A stretch of 8,246 nt of DNA from DAOTVD01 sp034437075 (GTDB lineage: Bacteria > Chloroflexota > Anaerolineae > Aggregatilineales > J027). The translations under genes were made by a program, and so were the position numbers. The notes beneath the pieces were generated by a model that saw only the letters and a list, made by a program, of their open reading frames with translations, did not search any database and had not been told where the DNA came from. Where the stretch lies: NCBI GenBank assembly GCA_034437075.1, contig DAOTVD010000261.1, positions 1 through 8,246 of the forward strand. Direction: 5' to 3'. Positions 1 to 6,743 of the stretch are shown one piece after another (positions within the stretch are counted from its first letter, which is position 1; each line of letters begins with the position of its first letter).

Positions 1-581
1 GCTTCGACGTTGAGCAGATTGCGCGTTGATTCCATGATCTGGGTGACGACGTCATCAATTTCTAGGGTCGTCAGCAAATTCGCTAACCCCGCGCTCAGGT
101 CATCCAACCATTGTAATTGGTGTTGTTGGCGTTCGGTTAGGCGGAGTTGGATCGCGTTTTCCAGCGCATTACCGAGCATCATCCCCACCAAAAGAGCAAT
201 CTGAGGGTTATCCTGTTGCCAGGTGTTCGGGTGGGCTGCGCAGATTTGCAAGCTACCCATGGCACTGGCTCCTCGGCTGTGGTACAGAGGGATAATCCAC
301 ACGGCCTGCAAATGGTTGGGTAGAATGTCGGGCTGGATGATGAGCGTCGGTTCGGGTTTATTGAGGGCTGCGCGCAGGGCCGTCGAGTTAGGTGATAGGG
401 CCAGTTGGGCGTTACCCTGCGTATGGGTCGCGTTCTGGTAGGGCAGTTGCACGGCATTGGCTTGAAAATAGCGCATGATGACACCCAATGCTTCATCCAA
501 GCCCGTTTGGACACGACGCCCCGCGCCCAAAAGTTCTTCCAGGCGGGTGAATAGCGTCAGGGTGGGGTCTGGGTGCACCAC
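1..581 (-). CDS. Tandem-GAF sensor protein, N-terminal part (3' end beyond window)
   Basis: The reading frame runs from 581 leftward off the window, giving 193 residues. Residues about 10-140 read as a GAF domain: an amphipathic helix, a core with VWIIPLYHSRGASAMGSLQI-like strands at about 94-113, then a closing helix with LVGMMLGNALENAI. A helical linker (about 140-168, RLTERQQHQLQWLDDL) follows. From about 174 (IDDVVTQIMESTRNLLNVE) a second GAF domain seems to begin. GAF domains bind small ligands such as cyclic nucleotides, haem or bilins, and usually feed a histidine kinase, cyclase or GGDEF output that is not visible here. The frame is closed by a TAA at 656-654 and has no ATG before the domain, so GTG at 581 (or 578) is the likely start. 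That is 2 nt after the stop of the MBL gene, with no clear Shine-Dalgarno, which suggests translational coupling. Output domain and ligand are unknown. Confidence 0.8.
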   Translation of the reverse strand, partial: MVHPDPTLTLFTRLEELLGAGRRVQTGLDEALGVIMRYFQANAVQLPYQNATHTQGNAQLALSPNSTALRAALNKPEPTLIIQPDILPNHLQAVWIIPLYHSRGASAMGSLQICAAHPNTWQQDNPQIALLVGMMLGNALENAIQLRLTERQQHQLQWLDDLSAGLANLLTTLEIDDVVTQIMESTRNLLNVE

Positions 582-583
582 GG

Positions 584-1552
584 CTACAGTTCCAGAGTTA
601 GAGCTTCGTAGGCCAACGAGACTTGCACGGGCAAGGCGTCTGCCCCGGCGCGGTTAGCCCGATAGCGCAAGTGCTGGTCGGCGTCGTTAATTTTGGCCCA
701 CAATTCATGATCACTGGCGATAGGGTCATGATGCGACAACAGCAGGCGCTTAACCCCGGCCCGCCAAGCAAGCTCGGCCCCAATGCGTGCGTTCGAGTGT
801 CCCCAATCTACCTTGTTGGTGACCACATCTTCGTAGGTGTACATTGTGTCGAAAATGAGCACTTCCGCGTTGGCGATAAAGTGTTCATAGTCTTTGGTGG
901 CTTCCGGCTCCATATTCGGGTATTCGGCATCGCCACCATACACGATCTTTTTGCCCCCCAGCGTGATGCTATAGGCATAAGAGCCACCGGGGTGATTTTG
1001 GGGCATGATTTCCACTTGGGCGCTGTCGATGTCGTAGATTCGCCCGGCTTCTAGCAAGTGAAATTCGCGGGTGGCCAGGGGGTAATCAAAATCGACGGGG
1101 AAAAACGGATGGTGCATTAGTGCCCGCAGGCGGTCTTCCAAGTCGGGGTAAGGGCTATGGAAAATAAAATGATTGCCGGGCACGAATTGCGGGGCAAAGA
1201 ACGGGAACCCCTCAACATGGTCATAATGCGTATGAGAGAAAAATATGTGCGCCGTGCCATTGCCGTCTGCAAAACCATCTTGCAGCATATGCAGCCCCAA
1301 GCGGCGCACACCCGAGCCCATATCCAGGATAAACCGACGCGCGCCATCCTGTAGTTCATAGCAGGTGGTCTCACCGCCGACGATAGTTGCCAGGTGGTCG
1401 GGCAAGCGCTCAATAAACCGATCAATAGCGATAGGGTCGTGTAAGTTGGTGTCGCGCGCGCGTTTCAGCACCTCGCGTAAGCGCTCTTGATACAGCGATG
1501 AGGTGAGAGGTGTGGGCAACGACCCGCGCGCGCCCCAAACAGTTAACTTCAT
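584..1552 (-). CDS. MBL-fold metallo-hydrolase (PhnP/RNase Z-like phosphodiesterase class)
   Basis: A 322-residue metallo-beta-lactamase-fold protein. It opens with the family strand MKLTVWGARGSLPTP and has a helical insert at about 18-56. VGGETTC follows at 58-64 and LDMGSGVRRLG at 76-86. The metal motif HTHYDH is at 107-112, with further probable ligands H187 (NHPGG), D208 (GGDAE) and H274/H275 (SHHD). These match the dinuclear Zn/Mn site of cytosolic hydrolases of phosphodiesters, including PhnP, RNase Z and cyclic-nucleotide phosphodiesterases. No signal peptide is seen, so it should be cytosolic. The ATG at 1552 has a GAAGGA site 10 nt upstream (1568-1563). The GAF sensor gene follows 2 nt after the stop, so the two are probably co-transcribed. 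Substrate is not determinable from sequence; a cyclic nucleotide is a guess encouraged by the GAF neighbour. The fold call is near certain. Confidence 0.9.
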   Translation of the reverse strand: MKLTVWGARGSLPTPLTSSLYQERLREVLKRARDTNLHDPIAIDRFIERLPDHLATIVGGETTCYELQDGARRFILDMGSGVRRLGLHMLQDGFADGNGTAHIFFSHTHYDHVEGFPFFAPQFVPGNHFIFHSPYPDLEDRLRALMHHPFFPVDFDYPLATREFHLLEAGRIYDIDSAQVEIMPQNHPGGSYAYSITLGGKKIVYGGDAEYPNMEPEATKDYEHFIANAEVLIFDTMYTYEDVVTNKVDWGHSNARIGAELAWRAGVKRLLLSHHDPIASDHELWAKINDADQHLRYRANRAGADALPVQVSLAYEALTLEL

Positions 1553-1753
1553 GCGATGCGTATCCTTCAGGCGACAGTGTCTACATTCTAATGGATATTA
1601 GCTAACGAAGCTAATGATATAGGCGCATCAGATGCATGCACAAGTTGGGCTTCCAACCAGATTCTAACGTGGCCTGGCGCGGGCGGCGGGTGTACACTAG
1701 CATTGCAATACTTGGATGTCCCTTCAGCTAGCTAATCAAGAGGTTTATTTATT
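1553..1753. promoter_or_regulatory. Divergent intergenic region with an ATTAGC/GCTAAT inverted repeat
   Basis: This 201-bp gap separates the minus-strand MBL gene from the plus-strand 109-aa gene and must hold both promoters. ATTAGC (1597-1602) and GCTAAT (1610-1615) form a perfect 6-bp inverted repeat with a 7-nt spacer. GCTAAT recurs at 1731-1736 within AGCTAGCTAAT, close to the plus gene's RBS. On the minus strand TAGAAT (1590-1585) is a possible -10 about 33 nt before the MBL start. On the plus strand TACACT (1693-1698) is a weaker -10. No convincing -35 accompanies either. The inverted repeat could be an operator just upstream of the MBL -10, but no regulator is encoded nearby. Confidence 0.35.
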
Positions 1754-2083
1754 ATGGTTGATGCGCAAACCCCGGATGAAAAACAGGCCGTTATCCGCCA
1801 GAAACGCGATGCCAAAGCGCGCGATCACTTGGCCCAATATGCGCCGGTGTGGTTAGTGGACGAGGATTTCGTGCTGGATGAAGATTCCATGCGCTTTGAG
1901 GTCGTCTTTTTCCATCCGCGTTACCAGTGGTTGCGGCGACGGTACTACTTTGATGCCTATAACAATGTGTTGCATCATAAAGGCCAGGTGCGCCTAGACG
2001 AAGGCGATACCTACGACATTCAGGCCCAGGCGCCGTATATCAGCGCGGATGTGTTAAACACGGTGGATTCATACGGCGGTTAA
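1754..2083 (+). CDS. Unrecognised 109-aa protein, probably conserved
   Basis: I do not recognise the family. The protein is short, cytosolic (no signal peptide or membrane segment) and charged. It has a basic N-terminal helix (about 7-28, DEKQAVIRQKRDAKARDHL). Next comes an acidic, aromatic beta-rich stretch (about 33-95) with VWLVDEDFVLDED, FEVVFFHPRYQWLRRRYYF and HHKGQVRLDEGDTYDI. The alternating strand pattern suggests one small beta or alpha+beta domain. The ATG at 1754 is preceded by AAGAGG (1738-1743) at 10 nt spacing, and codon use matches its neighbours, so it is very likely a real gene. Its TAA at 2081-2083 overlaps tail to tail the stop of the glycosyltransferase gene on the other strand. 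It stands alone on its strand, so context says little about function. Confidence 0.72.
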   Translation: MVDAQTPDEKQAVIRQKRDAKARDHLAQYAPVWLVDEDFVLDEDSMRFEVVFFHPRYQWLRRRYYFDAYNNVLHHKGQVRLDEGDTYDIQAQAPYISADVLNTVDSYGG

Positions 2084-2084
2084 C
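2079..2084. other. Convergent stop-codon overlap (GTTAAC palindrome)
   Basis: The palindrome GTTAAC supplies both the plus-strand TAA (2081-2083) and the minus-strand TAA (2082-2080), so the two convergent genes overlap by 4 nt. There is no room for an intrinsic terminator between them. Each transcript must end inside, or be antisense to, the other gene, or termination is factor-dependent. Confidence 0.9.
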
Positions 2085-3363
2085 GTAGCCGGATGACTTT
2101 TGGCTTCGTACCGAGCATGGTAAAGGTGCTTAGCAGTTGGTCGGCGATGCGTGGCCAACTATAGTCGCGCGCGGTTAGCGCGGCGGCGCGGCCTAATTCG
2201 TCTCCGGTTTCGGGTGATTCCAGCAGTTGGATGATCCGCTGGGCCAATATGGAGGGCTCGCGGACTGGAATATGGTAGCCAGTTTTGCCATCTTCCACCA
2301 AAAACGCTAACCCGCCCACCTCCGATGCAATGACCGGGGTGCCACAGGCCATGGCTTCTAAGGCCACCATGCCAAAACTCTCATAGTCACTGGGCATAAT
2401 CAGCGCTTCGGCGGCGCGGTAATAATGCGGGAGCACATCTTGCCCCTTCGCGCCGATGAGCGCGATCTGGGGCGTGATGCCCAGCATATCGCGCAAAGTT
2501 TGCAAGCGTTGCATTTCCTCGTTGCCGTCGTGGGGGTCGCCGCCGATAATTGAGATGCACATCTGGGCGGCCAGGTCGGGACGGCTTTGGCGAATTTCGG
2601 CCACGGCTTCGAAGATATTATCCAGGCCCTTCAGGCGTTCGATGCGCCCGACGAACAAAAAATGGCGCTTCTGTGGCGACCAATCGATGAAGGCGCGCGA
2701 TGCTGCGCGGTCGTCTGGATGGAAGCGTGTGAGGTCTACGCCCGGTGGCACGATGTCGATCTTGCGGCGGTCGGCGCGGTACAACAACAAAAGCTGAGAG
2801 CGCTCGGCGGGGGTGGCGGCGATGATGCGGTCGGCATGGTCTAGCACTTCGCTTTCGCCACGTACTCGGATGTCATCTTCGCGGGTCGGGCGGTCGGCGA
2901 TGCGGTTCTTCATGCGCCCCAAGGTATGAAACATCTGCGCCACAGGGATGCCCCAGCGGCGGCGTAATTGCACGGCCACCCAACCACTCAGCCAGTAGTG
3001 GCTATAGATAAAATCATAGGCGATTGCTTCGCGGCGGGCGAAAGCCAGCATCGCATCGCGAAATTCGTTGAGGTGTAAGTACAATTCATCGGGGTCGAGC
3101 GCTTGGGGCGGCCCAGCGGGCAAATGCACCAACCGAACATGTGGCGCAAATTCCCAAATCTGGCCCTGTTGCGCGGGCTCGGCGACGCGGGTAAAAATAT
3201 CTACCCGGATGCCCCGGCGCCCGAACTCGCGCGCGATCTCCCCTACGTAGACGTTCATACCCCCGGTTTTTTTGCCGCCTAGCGCTGCGGCTGGCGACGT
3301 ATGCACGCTCAGCAATGCAATACGCGGTTGATCCAAACTCGGGTACGGTTGTTTATTGCTCAT
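2080..3363 (-). CDS. MshA-like glycosyltransferase, family 4 (GT-B fold)
   Basis: A 427-residue GT-B retaining glycosyltransferase, full length for its family. The N-terminal acceptor domain has RIALLSVHTSP (14-24), a GGMNVYV loop (34-40), YSHYWLSGW (120-128) and HTLGRMKN (146-153). VPPGVD is at 205-210. The C-terminal nucleotide-sugar domain has FVGRIERLKG (237-246), with R240 and K245 likely contacting the diphosphate, and the E-x7-E motif E328-SFGMVAL-E336 followed by MACGTPVIAS. The pattern closely follows MshA (UDP-GlcNAc to inositol phosphate, the first step of mycothiol synthesis) and related sucrose-synthase-type enzymes. Donor and acceptor cannot be settled from motifs, and no other mycothiol genes are in the window. 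The ATG at 3363 overlaps the TGA of the upstream GNAT gene as ATGA and lacks a clear RBS, so coupled translation from that gene is likely. Confidence 0.88.
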   Translation of the reverse strand: MSNKQPYPSLDQPRIALLSVHTSPAAALGGKKTGGMNVYVGEIAREFGRRGIRVDIFTRVAEPAQQGQIWEFAPHVRLVHLPAGPPQALDPDELYLHLNEFRDAMLAFARREAIAYDFIYSHYWLSGWVAVQLRRRWGIPVAQMFHTLGRMKNRIADRPTREDDIRVRGESEVLDHADRIIAATPAERSQLLLLYRADRRKIDIVPPGVDLTRFHPDDRAASRAFIDWSPQKRHFLFVGRIERLKGLDNIFEAVAEIRQSRPDLAAQMCISIIGGDPHDGNEEMQRLQTLRDMLGITPQIALIGAKGQDVLPHYYRAAEALIMPSDYESFGMVALEAMACGTPVIASEVGGLAFLVEDGKTGYHIPVREPSILAQRIIQLLESPETGDELGRAAALTARDYSWPRIADQLLSTFTMLGTKPKVIRLR

Positions 3364-4379
3364 GGGGTGAGTTGAGCGCTCAGAAACATAACGGGCTGAT
3401 CTTGGCCGCCCATGCGGTATTTGTATTCTTCATCGCCCCGCAGAAAGTCGAACGCGCTACGTCCTGCGTCGATAGCATCTTCAATGATGTAACTCAGCAA
3501 CATAATGCCGGGGCTGACCTCGGGATAGATGTCAGGATCGTGCCCAGAGTTATACAGCAGCACGCGATTATCATAATCGAAAGCGATATAGGCGGCGGCG
3601 TCCTGGCCATCCAATTGTAAAAAGCTTAGCTTCAGCCAACCACCCGCCTGTAATGCTGGGATCACCCGGCGGAAGAAATCGACATGCGCGGAGTTTTGCA
3701 GAAACTGCTCTTTTTCGGCACTACTGCGCCGCATGAGGGCGAAAAAACGCTCCAGGGCAGCGCTGAGGTCATCCTGTTCGGTGATGTAAGCCCAGGTCAC
3801 CTCGGCGCCGAGCCCTTTCAGGCGGCGCATTTTACGGCGGATCTCGTGGCGCTGCTTTTTGTTGAGTTGTTGCAGATAGTCGTCCCAACTGCCAGGCAGG
3901 GGAATCACCGGGCAGACATCTTGCTGCTGAATATCAACGTCAAAACCGTTTTGGCGCAAGATGGCGGGCCAGTGTTCTAGCACCGGGGCGCTAGCGGGAA
4001 TATTGCAAAAGTCCAGCATGTTAAATTGCGCGTGCTGCTGGGCGGTATAAGCCGCCAGGGCTTCTAATGCTGGCTCGATATACTCGGCGTGCAAAATTGG
4101 TTCGAGATAATCGGTAACATCCACACAACCAATGCTGCGCACCCGTGGCCCGTTGGGCGAACTGTGGTCGATGAACCAGGGTGCCAGCCCGACCAATTCG
4201 CCCGCGTCGGTGCGCATGGCCAAAATCCACAAGTCGCCGGGGTGGTAGGCCGCCCACCAATTGGACTGCCATTCCCAGGTGGTGAAAATATTCAAGCGCC
4301 CGCTCGCTTGCAGCAGCGGGTTCCAGTCATCGCGTAGGGTGTCGAAGGCATCCGATGACGTGTAAGCTTGGATGTTCAA
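3360..4379 (-). CDS. GNAT-family acyltransferase, CelD/BcsL-like
   Basis: A 339-residue protein of the GNAT/FemAB-like acyltransferase group related to CelD (cellulose biosynthesis) proteins. Residues about 1-150 form a first fold, with TTWEWQSNWW (33-42) and a beta strand WILAMRTDAGELVGLAP. The basic helix LNKKQRHEIRRKMRRL (172-187) is typical of the family. The C-terminal GNAT-like half carries AAAYIAFDYDNRVLLYNSGHDP (261-282) and the hallmark FDFLRGDEEYKYRMG (310-324). No signal peptide or membrane helix is present. It probably transfers an acyl group to an amine of a sugar or cell-envelope precursor, but substrates are unknown. The start is TTG at 4379, supported by AGGAGA (4393-4388) at 8 nt. 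It is the first gene of a two-gene unit; its stop overlaps the glycosyltransferase start (ATGA), so the two products likely act on the same molecule. Confidence 0.85.
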   Translation of the reverse strand: MNIQAYTSSDAFDTLRDDWNPLLQASGRLNIFTTWEWQSNWWAAYHPGDLWILAMRTDAGELVGLAPWFIDHSSPNGPRVRSIGCVDVTDYLEPILHAEYIEPALEALAAYTAQQHAQFNMLDFCNIPASAPVLEHWPAILRQNGFDVDIQQQDVCPVIPLPGSWDDYLQQLNKKQRHEIRRKMRRLKGLGAEVTWAYITEQDDLSAALERFFALMRRSSAEKEQFLQNSAHVDFFRRVIPALQAGGWLKLSFLQLDGQDAAAYIAFDYDNRVLLYNSGHDPDIYPEVSPGIMLLSYIIEDAIDAGRSAFDFLRGDEEYKYRMGGQDQPVMFLSAQLTP

Positions 4380-4442
4380 GGATTGTCTCTCCTGTTAGGG
4401 TAGAATAAGACGCTAGCAATTCGTTTGAGAGAGGCTCGCGAT
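4380..4442. promoter_or_regulatory. Compact 63-bp divergent promoter region
   Basis: This gap serves both the minus GNAT operon and the plus lipoprotein gene. AGGAGA (4393-4388, minus) and AGAGAGG (4428-4434, plus) are the two ribosome-binding sites. TAGAAT (4401-4406, plus) is a possible -10 for the lipoprotein gene. On the other strand TATTCT (4407-4402) covers almost the same bases and could serve the operon. No good -35 is seen for either. Overlapping -10 sites would make the two transcripts mutually exclusive. Confidence 0.35.
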
Positions 4443-5597
4443 ATGTCAACAAAGGTTATATTCGGGATCATCGCTTGCATGGTAATCTTAACAGCTTGCG
4501 AGGCCGGCTCACCAATGGAAAATACGCCCGAGGCGACCGCCGAAGCCCGCCCGGCCAGCCTAGAAATCTGGTATGCAGACCCGAGCTTAGCGCCCGCACT
4601 CGAAGCGACTCTGGCGGATTTTGAACGCGCGCAACCGCATATCACCCTGTCTCTGATGTTGCAGGAGGCACAAACCTTTCGCCAGATGATCCGCGATAGC
4701 TTGGATGGTGGCGCTGGCCCGGATATGATCCTTGGCGATGCGACCTTGATGGCCAATTTGGCGGCATCCGGGCATTTGACCGACCTCTCTGAACGCGAGG
4801 TGCAGATGATGGAGCTTGGCCCCGCACGGGCTGCTTACCAAACATTATGGCTGGATAACCGCCCGTATGGCCTGCCATTTCTGCTCTCGGTACCGCTCAT
4901 CTACCAGAATACAAGCCTGACGGATCGTGAGATACAAGATTATGATGCATTTGTCGCTGCTGCGGAAGCCCATGGCGCCCAGATTCCGCCGAGCTTTTGG
5001 CAGACTAGCCCCTGGTTAGATGTCATTAACCAAACGCAGCCCATTTTACAAAATGGTCAGGTGAACACGACGGTGGATGGGTTCGCGGCATACTTAGAGC
5101 GGTTGTTGACGCTGCAACAACTGGATGGCGTGATGTTTGGCACATCGTATGAGCCTTTCATCAATGGCGAGGTGGGGTTGCTGGTGGGCGGGTTGGCGGA
5201 TTACGGCACGTTACAGGCTGCCTTGGGGGATGATCTGCGATTTATGGACATGCGCCTGGCGGCTGATAATCCTGGCTTGGTATTGGCAGACGTGCGCCTG
5301 ATGATGCTGAGTATCAACGCCACTCAAGCGAGCTTAGATGCGGGCTATCTTTTGATGGCTTATTTGATGCAACAGGAGCAACAAAGGATGCTTACGCAAG
5401 AGAGTGGCTGGCTAGGTTACGCTGCGCCTTCGCCAGTCTTGCAGGTTGTGTCACCGTTGGGGGTGCCGGCGCTGCCAGAAGCGCATCTGGGCTTTTATAC
5501 CCGCACATTGCCCCAGTATGAAACGGCGTTAGCGCAGGTTTTAGCCGGGGTACGGTCGCCACAAGAAGCGGCAGAAAATGCGCTACGCATAGACTAA
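4443..5597 (+). CDS. Extracellular solute-binding lipoprotein (ABC transporter, family 1 type)
   Basis: A 384-residue lipoprotein. Its signal peptide runs from the basic start MSTK through a hydrophobic core, IFGIIACMVIL, to a lipobox LTAC, so C19 would be the lipid-anchored residue. A Pro/Glu/Ala linker follows (about 20-40). The mature part reads as a bacterial solute-binding fold: LEIWYADPSLAPALEATLADF near the start, GPDMILGDATLMANLAASG, RPYGLPFLLSVPLIYQN, and in the second lobe FINGEVGLLVGG and ALPEAHLGFYT. Such proteins capture sugars or oligosaccharides outside the membrane and deliver them to a permease. No permease or ATPase gene lies nearby, so it is an orphan in this window. A TTG start six codons earlier (4425) is possible, but ATG 4443 has GAGAGG at 8 nt and gives a normal signal peptide. 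Substrate unknown; the second lobe is divergent. Confidence 0.82.
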   Translation: MSTKVIFGIIACMVILTACEAGSPMENTPEATAEARPASLEIWYADPSLAPALEATLADFERAQPHITLSLMLQEAQTFRQMIRDSLDGGAGPDMILGDATLMANLAASGHLTDLSEREVQMMELGPARAAYQTLWLDNRPYGLPFLLSVPLIYQNTSLTDREIQDYDAFVAAAEAHGAQIPPSFWQTSPWLDVINQTQPILQNGQVNTTVDGFAAYLERLLTLQQLDGVMFGTSYEPFINGEVGLLVGGLADYGTLQAALGDDLRFMDMRLAADNPGLVLADVRLMMLSINATQASLDAGYLLMAYLMQQEQQRMLTQESGWLGYAAPSPVLQVVSPLGVPALPEAHLGFYTRTLPQYETALAQVLAGVRSPQEAAENALRID

Positions 5598-5714
5598 GAG
5601 GCGGTATCAGGTGCCTAGCAGTTCACAATCGTATGGGGCAGCCACCTAGCTGCGGTATAATGGCTCGCATTCGACTATACAAGCATTACAAACTATATCT
5701 GCTAGGAGAAAAAA
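5598..5714 (+). promoter_or_regulatory. Promoter and leader of the DegV gene
   Basis: A perfect TATAAT hexamer sits at 5656-5661, giving a transcript with a leader of about 45 nt. No convincing -35 is found at 16-18 nt. AGGAG (5704-5708) lies 6 nt before the ATG at 5715 and fixes the start. The upstream part (5598-5655) has only a 5-bp AGGTG/CACCT pairing and no T-run, so no clear terminator for the lipoprotein gene is visible. Confidence 0.6.
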
Positions 5715-6581
5715 ATGCATATCGTCACAGATACAGGGGCCAATTGGGCAGATGGCGCTGATGCAGGGCTGGATATCCATGTGGTTCCTCAGAATTTCAC
5801 ATTAGATGGTAAGAATTATCGCAGTGGCGTTGATGTTCAAATTGCCGATTTTTATCCCATGTTGGCCAATGCCGAAGGCTTTCCGACCACGGCCCAACCC
5901 GCACCGGGCGAATTTGCGACGGTTTATCGTCAGTTGGCCGAGACAAACCCGAATATCTTATCGATTCATATTTCTTCTGGGTTGAGCGGTACGCTAAACG
6001 CTGCCATAGAAGGCGCTAAACTCGTTCCTGAAGCCAAGGTGACCATTTTTGATACCAAAAATCTATCGGCGGCGCAGGGCTGGATGGTGTTAGCGGCGGC
6101 GCGCGCGGCCAAAGCGGGCTGGCCGTTGGGGCGTATCGAAGAAAAGTTGGCCGCCATACGCGATGCCAGTTTGACGCTCTTTACTCTGGATACCTTGCAG
6201 TATTTGATCCATGGCGGGCGGATTAGCCATTTGCGCGGTTTGTTGGCCAACGTGCTGGATATCAAGCCGATTATTGGCGTGGAAGGCGAAGAAGGGGTTT
6301 ATGGCCAGTGGGGCCGGGCGCGCACCATCAAGAAAGCGATCGATAAGCTGGTCAGCGTCGCTGCTGATCGGATGGAGGCCGGGCAACCGATGCGGATTCA
6401 GGTTGTGCATGGTGACGTACCACAATATGCCGAAGCCCTGAAGAAAACAGCCGAGTATCAATTCGAAAGTCAATTCTTACCCAATGTACAAATTTCGCCT
6501 ATTTTGGCGGCGCATACTGGGCCGAGCCTGGTGGGCTTTTGTTTGGCTCCGGCGTGCGCGTTTGACGATTTGCCGGAATAA
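5715..6581 (+). CDS. DegV family fatty-acid-binding protein (FakB-like)
   Basis: A 288-residue DegV protein, normal in length. DegV/FakB proteins hold one fatty acid, present it to the kinase FakA (DhaK-like) for phosphorylation, and pass the acyl phosphate to phospholipid synthesis. The family signatures are in order: IVTDTGANW at 3-11, TTAQPAPGEF at 58-67, HISSGLSGT at 85-93, TLQYLIHGGRIS at 160-171 and AAHTGPSLVGF at 265-275. T58/T59, the serines of the SSGLSGT loop, R169 and H267 fall where known FakB proteins bind the fatty-acid carboxylate. No signal peptide is seen, so it should be cytosolic. The ATG has a strong RBS and an upstream TATAAT, so it appears to be a single-gene unit. No FakA kinase is in the window. 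Which fatty acid it prefers cannot be told. Confidence 0.92.
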   Translation: MHIVTDTGANWADGADAGLDIHVVPQNFTLDGKNYRSGVDVQIADFYPMLANAEGFPTTAQPAPGEFATVYRQLAETNPNILSIHISSGLSGTLNAAIEGAKLVPEAKVTIFDTKNLSAAQGWMVLAAARAAKAGWPLGRIEEKLAAIRDASLTLFTLDTLQYLIHGGRISHLRGLLANVLDIKPIIGVEGEEGVYGQWGRARTIKKAIDKLVSVAADRMEAGQPMRIQVVHGDVPQYAEALKKTAEYQFESQFLPNVQISPILAAHTGPSLVGFCLAPACAFDDLPE

Positions 6582-6602
6582 ACGGCGCGACCACTCCCTG
6601 CA

Positions 6603-6648
6603 AAAGAGGCGCACACTACCGGATGTTAACCGGGATTGTCGTCTCTTT
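6603..6648 (+). terminator. Possible stem-loop terminator after the DegV gene
   Basis: AAAGAGGCG (6603-6611) pairs with CGTCTCTTT (6640-6648) over 9 bp, including one G-U. An inner CCGG (6619-6622) pairs with CCGG (6630-6633) around a 7-nt loop, with an asymmetric internal loop between the two stems. The stem lies 22 nt after the DegV stop. Only TTTCC follows, so the T-run is poor. It could act as a weak terminator or an RNA 3'-end stabiliser. Confidence 0.4.
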
Positions 6649-6664
6649 CCTAATATGTTAATAA

Positions 6665-6693
6665 TCTACATTGTGAGCGTAAAGTGCTATAAT
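6665..6693 (+). promoter_or_regulatory. Promoter of the FHA-REC-FHA gene
   Basis: TCTACA (6665-6670, four of six bases of a -35), a 17-nt spacer and TATAAT (6688-6693) form a good sigma-70-type promoter. The TGC just before the hexamer makes it an extended -10. Transcription would begin near 6700, leaving a leader of about 45 nt. The TATAATG-n(0-1)-CTC context also occurs at the DegV promoter (5656). Confidence 0.65.
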
Positions 6694-6731
6694 GCTCCTA
6701 ACCTTGCCCTGTCGGGGCATCTTGCACGAAT

Positions 6732-6736
6732 AGGAG
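6732..6736 (+). promoter_or_regulatory. Ribosome-binding site that fixes a GTG start
   Basis: AGGAG lies 7 nt before the GTG at 6744. The first in-frame ATG (codon 8) has no such site, so GTG is chosen as the start of the FHA-REC-FHA gene. Confidence 0.8.
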
Positions 6737-6743
6737 CAATATC

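Noticed and set aside
179..514. 111-aa open frame on the minus strand within the GAF region
   Set aside because: It is a shifted frame of the GAF sensor. The other minus frame (581 leftward) gives a continuous, family-like GAF protein.
2080..4379. Mycothiol biosynthesis locus (MshA plus MshD)
   Set aside because: The glycosyltransferase is MshA-like, but the acyltransferase is of the CelD type rather than the tandem-GNAT MshD, and no MshB or MshC gene is present.
4376..4756. 126-aa minus-strand frame opposite the lipoprotein start
   Set aside because: It lies antisense to the signal peptide and mature start of the solute-binding protein, runs into the GNAT start, and has no family character.
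5608..5647. Terminator after the lipoprotein gene
   Set aside because: Only a 5-bp AGGTG/CACCT match with a long loop and no T-run; too weak to call.
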